Origin: Acidobacteriota bacterium
GTDB taxonomy: Bacteria > Acidobacteriota > Thermoanaerobaculia > Gp7-AA8
Reading direction: 5' to 3'
Assembly (NCBI GenBank): GCA_003223645.1
Contig: QHVT01000019.1
Span: forward strand, 1-64,000
Length of the DNA: 64,000 nucleotides
Both the position numbers and the translations under genes were made by a program. This document shows positions 34,250-41,752 of the stretch, piece after piece (position 1 is the stretch's first letter; the number at the start of each line of letters is the position of its first letter). The notes beneath the pieces are model-generated. The model was not told the DNA's origin. It was given only the letters and a program-made list of their open reading frames with translations, and did not search any database.

Positions 34250-36149
34250 GGCTCTGCGCGACGAGAGCCTGCAGCTCTTCGTTCTTGCTCTCCTTCGCGG
34301 CGTCGAGGACGATCTGCTTCTTCTTTGCGGACGCTTTCGCTCCGCCGTTGAGCAGCAGTTTCACGACCTCGATGTTGCCGCTTTTCACGCCGTCGTAGAG
34401 CACGGGCGTGCCGGCCGAATCGCTTGCATTCACATTCCATTTCGCTTCGATGAGGAGCTTCACCATCTCCGTTTTCCCGTAAAACGCCGCCATCATCAGC
34501 GCGTTCATGCCGTACATGTTCTTGATATCGGGTTTCGCGCCGGCGGCGATGAGCGCGGCGAGAATTTGCGGCGACTCTTCGTCGATGGCCCGCAATGTGA
34601 GCGGGTCACCCGACTCGAACATCTTGTTGACGTGTTTGCCCGGATCGTTCGGGTCCGCTCCGGCTGCGAGGAGCTCCTTCACCTTCTTCAGATCATGTTT
34701 TTCGATCGCGTTCCAGAGCGGCGTGCGGCCGTACACGTCGCGCGTGTTCGGACCGCTCGGCGTCTCGGCGAGGACGGTTCCTGTGCGGCGCGCGAGGTCT
34801 TTGCGGATCTTCTCGAAATTGGCTCGCTCGATGAACGGACCGATGCGGACATTCGTACCGAGGCGATCGAGCTCGCGCTGTGCGGCCGGGTACTCGCCGC
34901 ATTTATAGAGCAGGGACGCGTATCCGCTGCGCTCGTAGTTCGCGTCGGGATACATCTTCAGGTACGGCTCGAACACCGCGTGAACGTCGCGGCACGCGGC
35001 GGCGTCCTTGTAATAGTCGTCGTCGTAGTTCGCGAGCGTGAAGTGGGCGAAGATGAGCACGAAGGGAGTGCGTTGCGCCCACTTCTTCGTCGCGAGTGCT
35101 TCGTGTCCGAACGCGAGCATCTCTTCCGCGCTGCCGTTCCAGCGCGGCTCGAGACCGTGCAGGCGATCGAACCAGAGCCCGAGGTCGCCGGGATCGACGG
35201 CGATGCCATAGCGGAACCACGCTTCCGACTGATTTTCGCAACAGATTCCGAGCTGGATGGCGAGCATCAGCGGCGCGATCGCCGGCGACGCCGGATCGAT
35301 GTCGATCGCCTTCTTCACTTCGCCTTCGGCTGCATGAAGATTCGACTCGAACGTCTCCACCGCCTTGCTCGAAGTCTTATCGGCAGTCTTGCTGCCGCGA
35401 GCGTCCCATCCCGTGTCGATGAGCAGGCGCGCGCGCAGCAGCGGCACGATCAGGCCTTTCTTCGTGCTCTTCTCGTACGCGGCGATGAGCGCGTTCCCGT
35501 CCGCCTTGCGATCGCCTTTTGCGTTGTGCCGCGCCTCGCTGTAGGTTTGAAACGCGTCCAGCACCAACTCCGGCGGCGTGTCGAGCGACGCGACGACTTT
35601 CGGCCACGCCGCTTTCGCCGCATCGAGCTCGGTGAGCGTATCGGGTGATGTCGGGACGTAGCCGATCTGGAGGTTCGTATCGCCGACCAGCGCCTCCGCG
35701 GCGCGCGCGTGCGCGTAAAACTTGAAGATCGATGCGTAGCTTGACCGATCCATCGCCGCCGCCGCGGCCTTCATCAGCCGCGCGGATTCGTCCTCGGTTT
35801 CCTGGGCGGCGAGCGCGTACATCCGCGCGTGAACGTATTGCACGAGCGCGTCGTGGCATCCGGCTTTCATCGCGCGCTCCGACGCCTGCCACGCGCGTTC
35901 ATGCTCGTTGCCCGGACGATTCGGATCGTTGCTCCAGAGTTGCGCGACAGCGGTGAGCGCGTCCATCACGTCGGCATCCCACTTGGCGTTTTTCACGCCC
36001 GCTTTCTCGTAAGCGGCGGGAAGGTTCGTCCGGAACCACTGAATGTCGCGCGCAATCCGCTGCTCGATCTTCGTCTGCGGAGGCAATTTGGGCGGAAGAG
36101 CAGCGGACAGCGGAAGCGCCGTGAGGAGCAACAGCCAGGTTTTCAGCAT
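34233..36149 (-). CDS. Secreted protein with helical repeats and C-terminal ankyrin repeats
   Basis: 638 residues with a signal peptide (MLKTWLLLLTALPLSAA). The first 470 residues are helical, TPR-like, and include tandem Cys (LGICCENQSEAWFRYGIAVDP) and a peptide with repeated Tyr/Asp (LANYDDDYYKDAAAC). The end carries ankyrin repeats: RDVYGRTPLWNAIEKHDLKK, PLTLRAIDEESPQILAALIA, NMYGMNALMMAAFYGKTEMV and GTPVLYDGVKSGNIEVVKLL. It is likely an exported protein-binding scaffold. Its 3' end overlaps the LysE gene by 17 nt on the opposite strand. There is no ribosome-binding site; an AT-rich ATATTTT lies 5-10 nt before the ATG. Confidence 0.78.
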   Translation of the reverse strand: MLKTWLLLLTALPLSAALPPKLPPQTKIEQRIARDIQWFRTNLPAAYEKAGVKNAKWDADVMDALTAVAQLWSNDPNRPGNEHERAWQASERAMKAGCHDALVQYVHARMYALAAQETEDESARLMKAAAAAMDRSSYASIFKFYAHARAAEALVGDTNLQIGYVPTSPDTLTELDAAKAAWPKVVASLDTPPELVLDAFQTYSEARHNAKGDRKADGNALIAAYEKSTKKGLIVPLLRARLLIDTGWDARGSKTADKTSSKAVETFESNLHAAEGEVKKAIDIDPASPAIAPLMLAIQLGICCENQSEAWFRYGIAVDPGDLGLWFDRLHGLEPRWNGSAEEMLAFGHEALATKKWAQRTPFVLIFAHFTLANYDDDYYKDAAACRDVHAVFEPYLKMYPDANYERSGYASLLYKCGEYPAAQRELDRLGTNVRIGPFIERANFEKIRKDLARRTGTVLAETPSGPNTRDVYGRTPLWNAIEKHDLKKVKELLAAGADPNDPGKHVNKMFESGDPLTLRAIDEESPQILAALIAAGAKPDIKNMYGMNALMMAAFYGKTEMVKLLIEAKWNVNASDSAGTPVLYDGVKSGNIEVVKLLLNGGAKASAKKKQIVLDAAKESKNEELQALVAQSLTSAK

Positions 36150-36167
36150 GGACGAAAATATTCGTCG

Positions 36168-37301
36168 CTATGGCAGGCGCGGCTGTGATGCACGTTCCAC
36201 TTCCTCGAACACGCGCATGAAATTTCCGCCGAGAACTTTCTCGGCGTCGCCTTCGCTCATGCCGCGCTCGAGGAGCCGCGCCGTCAACGACGGCAGCATC
36301 GACGCGTCGGTGAGTCCGGCCGGCAATGCGGGAACGCCGTCGAAGTCGCTGCCGATGCCGACGTGGTCGATGCCCGCGACTTCGGCGGCATGGAAGATGT
36401 GATCCGCGACCTGGTCGAGCGTCGCCTCGGGTGAGCCGAGGCTGCGGAACCATTGGAGAAAGAGATCCCAGTCGACGCGGTCGTTCGGCATCTCCTCGGT
36501 GCCGCCGTCCGCCGGCGGTTTTTCCATCCGGTCGCGTTTGCCCGCGCGCATCGTCACCTCGGCGACGGCATCGCTGATGAACGCGGAGAAGAAGTTGATC
36601 ATGCAGACGCCGCCGTTTTTCGCGAGTGCGCGCAGCATGTCGTCCGTCATGTTCCGCGGATGACGGCAGAGCGCGCGGCAGGACGAATGCGTGGCGACGA
36701 CCGGCGCGCGCGAGGTTTCGATGACGTGCGCGAACGCTTTGTCGGAGATATGCGAGACATCGACGATCATGCCGAGGTCGTTCATCGTGCGGACGACGGT
36801 GCGGCCGAAGTCGGTGAGACCGTCGTGACGTTCCGCGTCGCCCGACGAGTCGCACCAATTGTTCGTGTTGACGTGCGTGAGCGTCATGTAGCGCGAGCCG
36901 CGGTCGTACAGCTCGCGGAGGATGTCGAGCGAGTCCTCGATCGCATGTCCGCCTTCGACGCCGATCATCAGCGCGAGTTTTCCGTCGCGTTTCGCCGCGC
37001 GGATGCCCGCGCTGTCGGTGACGAACGAGACGGCGTCGGCGCGTCGCTCGGCTTCGCCTTTGATGAGATTGCACAGCTTGCGCGCGAAATTCGCGGCGCC
37101 GCGATTCGCGTACGCCGGCGGCACGTATGACGCGAAGAACGACGCGGTGATGCCGCTCTGCTGCAGCGATTTCAGATCCGCCTGCGCCTCGGGATCGTGC
37201 TCGTCGAGGTGCACGTTGTGGCGGAACATCCGGTAAGGCGTATCGCAGTGGCCGTCGACGATGATCGCGCGGCGGTGAACGTCAGGTACGGAAATACTCA
37301 T
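36168..37301 (-). CDS. Membrane-dipeptidase family protein (peptidase M19)
   Basis: 377 residues. The metal ligands begin with VDGHCDTPYRMF (H18, D20). The middle block GVEGGHAIEDSLDILREL carries the bridging glutamate, and VDVSHISDKAF and VATHSSCRALCRHPRNMTDDMLRAL carry the two further histidines. DHVGIGSDFDG supplies the final Asp. The family hydrolyses dipeptides, including D-amino-acid-containing ones, with a binuclear zinc site. No signal peptide is seen, so it is probably cytoplasmic. Its start overlaps the end of the HAD gene by 20 nt, in a tightly packed four-gene operon. Confidence 0.9.
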   Translation of the reverse strand: MSISVPDVHRRAIIVDGHCDTPYRMFRHNVHLDEHDPEAQADLKSLQQSGITASFFASYVPPAYANRGAANFARKLCNLIKGEAERRADAVSFVTDSAGIRAAKRDGKLALMIGVEGGHAIEDSLDILRELYDRGSRYMTLTHVNTNNWCDSSGDAERHDGLTDFGRTVVRTMNDLGMIVDVSHISDKAFAHVIETSRAPVVATHSSCRALCRHPRNMTDDMLRALAKNGGVCMINFFSAFISDAVAEVTMRAGKRDRMEKPPADGGTEEMPNDRVDWDLFLQWFRSLGSPEATLDQVADHIFHAAEVAGIDHVGIGSDFDGVPALPAGLTDASMLPSLTARLLERGMSEGDAEKVLGGNFMRVFEEVERASQPRLP

Positions 37302-37947
37302 CGATGCGGTCGAGCTCCTTCGTCATCGCGCCGATGTCGGCGAAGAGATATTCGGCCTTGGCGAGCAGCTCGCGCGCGAACCCGCCGCTGAGCACCGCGA
37401 TGACCGGCAGCGGGATCCGATGCGCGGAGAGGACGTCGTACGGCGTGTCGCCGACCGCGAACGTGCGCTCGGGATCGGCGCCGGTCTGCTCCAGCGCGGC
37501 CTGGAAAATCTCCGGCGATGGTTTGGAGAACTGCGCATCCTTTTTCGACGTCGATCCTGCGAGCAGCGCGCGTGCGCCGAGAAGCTCGACATAGTACTCG
37601 ACCTCATCGGGATTCGACGATGATGCGAACGCGAGCTTGATGCCGCGATCGTGCAGCGCGAGGATCGATTCGCGCGCGTGCGGGAACGGCTGGACCGTTT
37701 CCATGTAGCGGCGCTTCCACAGCTCGCCGCGATAGCTCTTCACCGCTTCGCCGAACGCGCGCATCTCTTTCGCGTCGAGCGTGTCCGGCACGAGCAGATC
37801 GCCCCCTTTTCCGATCTGTACGCGCACGTCGTTCCATTCGACGTGTTTGCCGAAATGCGCGAACGCCTCGACCCAGCAGTCCGCGTGTTTGTCGTTCGAG
37901 TCGATGAGCGTTCCGTCGATGTCGAGGAGCATGGCCTCGGTGCGCAT
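37282..37947 (-). CDS. HAD-superfamily phosphatase (phosphoglycolate phosphatase-like)
   Basis: 221 residues from ATG 37947; a GTG at 37971 is possible. HAD motif I is LLDIDGTLIDSND (nucleophile D9, general acid D11). Motif II is AFASSSNPDEV, motif III the Lys in SKPSPEIFQ, and motif IV GDTPYDVLSAHRI. The cap region between motif I and II is helical, as in subclass IA enzymes (phosphoglycolate phosphatase, beta-phosphoglucomutase). The substrate is unknown. It starts 10 nt after (or 14 nt inside) the methyltransferase gene and overlaps the M19 gene. Confidence 0.85.
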   Translation of the reverse strand: MRTEAMLLDIDGTLIDSNDKHADCWVEAFAHFGKHVEWNDVRVQIGKGGDLLVPDTLDAKEMRAFGEAVKSYRGELWKRRYMETVQPFPHARESILALHDRGIKLAFASSSNPDEVEYYVELLGARALLAGSTSKKDAQFSKPSPEIFQAALEQTGADPERTFAVGDTPYDVLSAHRIPLPVIAVLSGGFARELLAKAEYLFADIGAMTKELDRIDEYFRT

Positions 37948-37957
37948 GCCGTTCGGA

Positions 37958-38638
37958 TTAGCAAGCACCACGCCGCGCGACGTAGACCGTGTGACCGCGC
38001 GGCAACCGCCGCGTTCCGTACGATTGCCGTGTGCGCGTCTCGAATCCCGCGCCGCGCAGCATCCGCATCACATCCTCGCGTTCGTACAGCTCCATCACGT
38101 GCACTTCCTCGGAGCGCCGAATCTCGCCGTCGATCCTGCGGAACGTCAGCACGCGCCGCGTCAATCGCTCGCCGTCGCTGTCCTTGATCGCGATCACCGA
38201 CCAGTCGTCGCCGCCGGTGCGCCTCTCGTCATGCGGTGGATACGAGCCGCGCTCGGCGACGTCGAAGATGAACGTGCCGGCACGAACGCGTGAGATGAAC
38301 GACGCGAAGTCATCGCGATGCCCGTAGTTGAACACCTCGCCGACGGCGATGACGGCACTGCATGGCGGGAGGGTGATGTCCGCGAACGCGCCGACTTCGA
38401 AGCGTGCTTTCGGCGCGGTTTTGCGTGCGAGCGCGACCATCGACGGCGACGCATCGATGCCGAGGACGTCGAAACCGGCTCGAGTCAACTCGCGGGCGAG
38501 GACACCGCTACCGCAGCCGACGTCGACGATGAGGCCGCGCGGCAGATTGCGAATGAGCCACGGCGCGGCCGACTCGGCGAACTCGGAGAAGCCGGCGTGA
38601 TGGATCCACGCGAGATCATCGCCGTACCAGTTACTCAA
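37958..38638 (-). CDS. Class I SAM-dependent methyltransferase
   Basis: 226 residues. Motif I LIVDVGCGSGVLARELTRAG binds SAM, GIDASPSMVALARK is motif II, and VIAVGEVFNYG follows as motif IV. The acceptor is unknown; the pattern fits small-molecule methyltransferases. The start is TTG (38638) and overlaps the previous stop by eight bases. It is the second gene of the operon SRPBCC-like, methyltransferase, HAD, M19. Confidence 0.83.
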   Translation of the reverse strand: MSNWYGDDLAWIHHAGFSEFAESAAPWLIRNLPRGLIVDVGCGSGVLARELTRAGFDVLGIDASPSMVALARKTAPKARFEVGAFADITLPPCSAVIAVGEVFNYGHRDDFASFISRVRAGTFIFDVAERGSYPPHDERRTGGDDWSVIAIKDSDGERLTRRVLTFRRIDGEIRRSEEVHVMELYEREDVMRMLRGAGFETRTRQSYGTRRLPRGHTVYVARRGAC

Positions 38639-39152
38639 ACCGCTCCGCTTCTTTCCGGATCGCGCGCAGCATCATGCGCCGGATCAAGCCGCTGAACGGA
38701 CGAATGGTCGTCCAATACAACCGGAATTTCATCCGCGCGTCGTCGGCGCAGAGGATGCGCGTCTCCGTCGTTACGCGACCGTGGGAGTCGATCGCGAAGT
38801 TCCACGCCGCGCGCGCGACGCCTTCCGGCACGTTCGTCCTGAATGCCTCCGCATCGACGACGTGCAGCTTGCAGGTCGGCTTCCAAAACGGTCCCTGGAT
38901 GCCGAGGACGATCTCGTTCGGCGGATCTTCGGCGAGCAGTCCGAAGCCTGCGCCGAGAAATGCGTCGAGGTTGAATTTCTTCGGCGGACGTCCGAGGCCT
39001 CGCAGTTTCAAAAGCGCGCGGACGATCGGGTGCTGCGTGAGCTCGCCGCGGCGGATGACTTCGTAGATGCGCTCGGGCGATGCGCGAACGACGATCGAGT
39101 GCCGCTCGACGAAGTCGCAGTGGGGGAGAAAGTGATCGATCAAACGTGTCAT
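38631..39152 (-). CDS. SRPBCC-like (START/Bet v 1-type) protein
   Basis: 173 residues. The opening IVVRASPERIYEVIRRGEL and the ending WTTIRPFSGLIRRMMLRAIRKEAERF are the usual start and terminal helix of SRPBCC ligand-binding folds. Middle strands (EIVLGIQGPFW, VTTETRILCADD) match the beta sheet. No enzyme motif is seen; binding of a hydrophobic ligand is plausible. It is the first gene of the four-gene overlapping operon. Confidence 0.65.
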   Translation of the reverse strand: MTRLIDHFLPHCDFVERHSIVVRASPERIYEVIRRGELTQHPIVRALLKLRGLGRPPKKFNLDAFLGAGFGLLAEDPPNEIVLGIQGPFWKPTCKLHVVDAEAFRTNVPEGVARAAWNFAIDSHGRVTTETRILCADDARMKFRLYWTTIRPFSGLIRRMMLRAIRKEAERFE

Positions 39153-39204
39153 CGATTCATTTGCCGCCTCGCCTCAGAGATTGTGAAAAATTTCCAAGAG
39201 CTTT

Positions 39205-39299
39205 GTGGCGACCGCTGCCCTCAGCGGTCGCGGCGGCGCTACGCGCCGCTGGCGCCGCCGTGAGGCGGCGCTGTGACCGCTGAGGGCAACGGGCACCAC
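39205..39299. repeat. GC-rich palindromic repeat after the radical SAM gene
   Basis: Outer arms contain GTGGCGACCGCTG and CCGCTGAGGGCAACGGGCACCAC, with inner arms CGGCGGCGC and GCGCCGCCG. It lies between the radical SAM stop (39304) and the SRPBCC-like gene. It could terminate the former. Confidence 0.65.
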
Positions 39300-39303
39300 A
39301 TTT

Positions 39304-40728
39304 TCAGGATGACGCCGAATCGTGCGCGCGGAGGAACGTCTGCGGTTTGGTGAACGTGCGCGCCATGCCGAGGCCGCGGTTCAGTTCCTTCAGTGAGACT
39401 TTGCCGGCGAGGACGGCGGCGCCGAGCTGCACGTACGTCCGCATTTTCCCGCGATTGCGATAGCGCACGTCGAGCGAGTGCTGCCAGAGGCGCGAGTACT
39501 CTTCATAGAACTCGTCGAGCGGCAATTTCGTCGGCAGCACGGCGTGGACGATGTCGTACATCTCCCAGCGCCGCGTCGTGACGCGCTTCTTGTCGTGGTC
39601 CCACAGATCGGTGCCGGGGAGCGGTGTGAGAATCGAGAAGCCGCTGTTGTACGCGCCCATCTTTTCGATCCAGTCGCGGAGGCGCGTGAAGTCGTCGCGG
39701 TCCCACGCCGGATCGACGATGAAGTTCGGCGTGAAGCCGACGCCGAGGTCTTTGAGGATGTTGATCGCGCGGACGTTGTTATCGGCGGTGTTCTTCTTGT
39801 TGACTGCCTTCAGCCCTTCGTCGGTCACGGACTCGAGTCCGAGGAAGATCGCCAGGTTCCCGCAGTCCTTCCACATCTCGATGAGATGCGGGAACTTGCA
39901 GATGATGTCGGTGCGGGTTTGCACCGTAAAGTACTTCTTGATTCCCGCGGCCTTGATCTCCTTCGCCATCGCCTCGCCGCGCTTGACGTTCATCCAGAAG
40001 ATATCGTCGGTGATGAAGATGTTCGGCGCGGTGATGTCGCGCAGCTCTTCGACGACGCGCGCGGGTGACTTCTCGCGGAACGTCGACTCATGAAACTTCC
40101 AGACCGAGCAGAAGTTGCATTTGAACGGACAGCCGCGCGCCGTTTCCATCAGCGCGAGCGGCTTGCGGAAGTTGATGTAGTAGTGGTCGGCGTACTGCGC
40201 GATGAGATGGCGCGCCGGTTTCGGGTACATGTCGAGGTGCGGGCGGGCGGGCGCGTGGCCGGTGAAGAGCCATCCGCTTCCGTCACGCACTTCGAGGCCC
40301 GGAATCTTGCGAATGTCTCCGCCGTCCGCGAGCGCGTTGACGAGCGGCGGCATCACTTCCTCGCCGTCGCCCATGGCGATGAAATCGATCGCATCATCGC
40401 GGAACCAATCGGGATCGCGCGACGCATCGTGCCCGCCGATCACGACGAGCGCCTTCGGCATCTCGCGCTTGATCCGCTGCGCGAGCCGGATCGTGCGGTT
40501 GCGCTCCGTCGTGAAGTTGCACTGCAGACCGACGACATCGGGATCGAACGCCACGCAGTCAGCGATGCCCTTCTCCTCGCCGTCGATGCGCAGGTCGATC
40601 ACCTTGCAGACGTGACCATCCTGTTCGAGACAAGCGGCCACGCAAATCGGACCGAGCGGCTCGACGAACGTGAGCATCTCCAGGCCGAGAATCCCGCCAA
40701 CCGGCGGCTTGAGAAACGCGACTTTCAT
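39304..40728 (-). CDS. B12-binding-domain radical SAM protein, resembling hopanoid C-3 methylase type
   Basis: 474 residues. The N-terminal cobalamin-type domain (VAFLKPPVGGILGLEML, EPLGPICVAACLEQDGH, ALVVIGGHDASRDP) is followed by the radical SAM cluster motif C-P-F-K-C-N-F-C (about residue 199). Then come IFITDDIFWMN, GLESVTDEGLKAVNKKN and PLPGTDLWD. The E-P-L-G start, the G-G-H-x-A-S motif and the I-T-D-D motif resemble HpnR-like proteins that methylate hopanoids at C-3. No hopanoid biosynthesis gene is present here, so the substrate is open. The reaction would be radical methylation or another B12/SAM rearrangement in the cytoplasm. Confidence 0.75.
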   Translation of the reverse strand: MKVAFLKPPVGGILGLEMLTFVEPLGPICVAACLEQDGHVCKVIDLRIDGEEKGIADCVAFDPDVVGLQCNFTTERNRTIRLAQRIKREMPKALVVIGGHDASRDPDWFRDDAIDFIAMGDGEEVMPPLVNALADGGDIRKIPGLEVRDGSGWLFTGHAPARPHLDMYPKPARHLIAQYADHYYINFRKPLALMETARGCPFKCNFCSVWKFHESTFREKSPARVVEELRDITAPNIFITDDIFWMNVKRGEAMAKEIKAAGIKKYFTVQTRTDIICKFPHLIEMWKDCGNLAIFLGLESVTDEGLKAVNKKNTADNNVRAINILKDLGVGFTPNFIVDPAWDRDDFTRLRDWIEKMGAYNSGFSILTPLPGTDLWDHDKKRVTTRRWEMYDIVHAVLPTKLPLDEFYEEYSRLWQHSLDVRYRNRGKMRTYVQLGAAVLAGKVSLKELNRGLGMARTFTKPQTFLRAHDSASS

Positions 40729-40773
40729 TCGGTCTCGCGGAACATTAGCAGAGAAGGGGTTTATGCCGCGCCT

Positions 40774-41232
40774 TTAGAACAGTCGCAGATCGAATCTGTA
40801 CGTTCGCGGCTCGTCGATCTCGATCAAATGAAAGTCTTTGTGTGCGGGGTTGAGCAGGTAGTTGAACTCGATTTTCGTGACTGCTGCAGGAACTTTGAGG
40901 ACGGCCGAGCGCCGGCTTTGCGTCCAGAGGTCGCCGATTTTCTGTAACTCGGGCGGCGCCGGACTCTCGAACCAGGTTTCGGGCAGTTGCGAGACGTCGA
41001 CCGCTTCGATGAGCCTTTCAGGAATCGAACATCGAATGATCGCGTAGCTGGGCAGGAGCCGGCGCTTTCGCATATGTACGAACATTTCGAGCGTCGCCAG
41101 CGCGACGTATTCGGAGACGTACACGACGCGAGTTCCTGCCGAGTGCCAGCGCCCTGCGTTCTCCGCCGCGCCTTCGCCGCTGAACGCGTCTGCCGCGTAC
41201 TCGGGCCTTACGATGCGCCACGCCTTGATCAC
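40774..41232 (-). CDS. RES-domain toxin
   Basis: 152 residues from GTG 41232. The RES fold motifs are present: AWRIVRPEYAADAFSGEGAA, the core NAGRWHSAGTRVVYVSEYVA and ALATLEMFVH. RES toxins are NAD-degrading or ADP-ribosylating enzymes, and the conserved Arg, Tyr and Glu positions of the fold are present in these blocks. Its GTG overlaps the last base of the antitoxin stop (TAGTG), so translation is coupled. It is a toxin-antitoxin operon with the Xre-like gene just upstream. Confidence 0.9.
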   Translation of the reverse strand: MIKAWRIVRPEYAADAFSGEGAAENAGRWHSAGTRVVYVSEYVALATLEMFVHMRKRRLLPSYAIIRCSIPERLIEAVDVSQLPETWFESPAPPELQKIGDLWTQSRRSAVLKVPAAVTKIEFNYLLNPAHKDFHLIEIDEPRTYRFDLRLF

Positions 41233-41714
41233 TACAGAAAGACGCCGTGTTCGAGTGCGCCGAGGACTCTCTCGACTTCGCGTGCGCCGACGTCGGTTTG
41301 AACGAGATCCAACGGGGCGGCGTTCAGCGCGATCTCGAGCGTCGTCAGCCACTCCGTCGCGGCTTCACGATCGCCATCGAACAACTTCAGTGTTCTGGCG
41401 AACACGCGCGCTGCGCGAAGCAGCCGATCGGACTCATCAGGCGAAAAGCGCCTCTCAACCTTGCGGCGAGCGAGCGTTCGTTTCGGGATGCCGACCATTG
41501 CGCCGACCTGGTCCGCTGGAAGGCCGAGATTGTCTGTGAAGCGTTCGAATGATTTCCACGGGAAACCTTGCTCGACCGCTTTCAAAACGCTAGGCATGTC
41601 GAAATACTTCAGGCCCAGCAACACCGTATACGCGTGAGGACCGGGCGATCCTGTCGTCAGGAACTTGCGATAACGTTCGACGTCGATCGGAACGGCATTC
41701 TCGGTGCTTTCCAT
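41232..41714 (-). CDS. Xre/MbcA/ParS-type antitoxin of the RES toxin
   Basis: 160 residues. The N-terminal half carries a helix-turn-helix-like region (LGLPADQVGAMVGIPKRTLARRK). The C-terminal half has the toxin-binding DUF2384 domain (FSPDESDRLLRAARVFARTL, LFDGDREAATEWLTT, LEIALNAAPLDLVQTDVGAR). The family binds the RES toxin and represses its own promoter. The promoter and a perfect palindrome lie directly upstream (41716-41752), and the mRNA would begin within a few bases of the ATG. Confidence 0.92.
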   Translation of the reverse strand: MESTENAVPIDVERYRKFLTTGSPGPHAYTVLLGLKYFDMPSVLKAVEQGFPWKSFERFTDNLGLPADQVGAMVGIPKRTLARRKVERRFSPDESDRLLRAARVFARTLKLFDGDREAATEWLTTLEIALNAAPLDLVQTDVGAREVERVLGALEHGVFL

Positions 41715-41715
41715 C

Positions 41716-41752
41716 TGGCATTCAATTTAATGCCAAATGGCCGCGTCGTCAA
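41716..41752 (-). promoter_or_regulatory. Promoter and palindromic operator of the RES/Xre operon
   Basis: Minus strand: -35 TTGACG (41752-41747), 17-nt spacer, -10 TAAATT (41729-41724). The -10 lies inside a palindrome TGGCATT-6 nt-AATGCCA (41735-41716), which ends one base before the ATG. This is the expected position for autorepression by the Xre-like antitoxin. The -35 overlaps the stop codon of the M14 peptidase gene. Confidence 0.78.
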
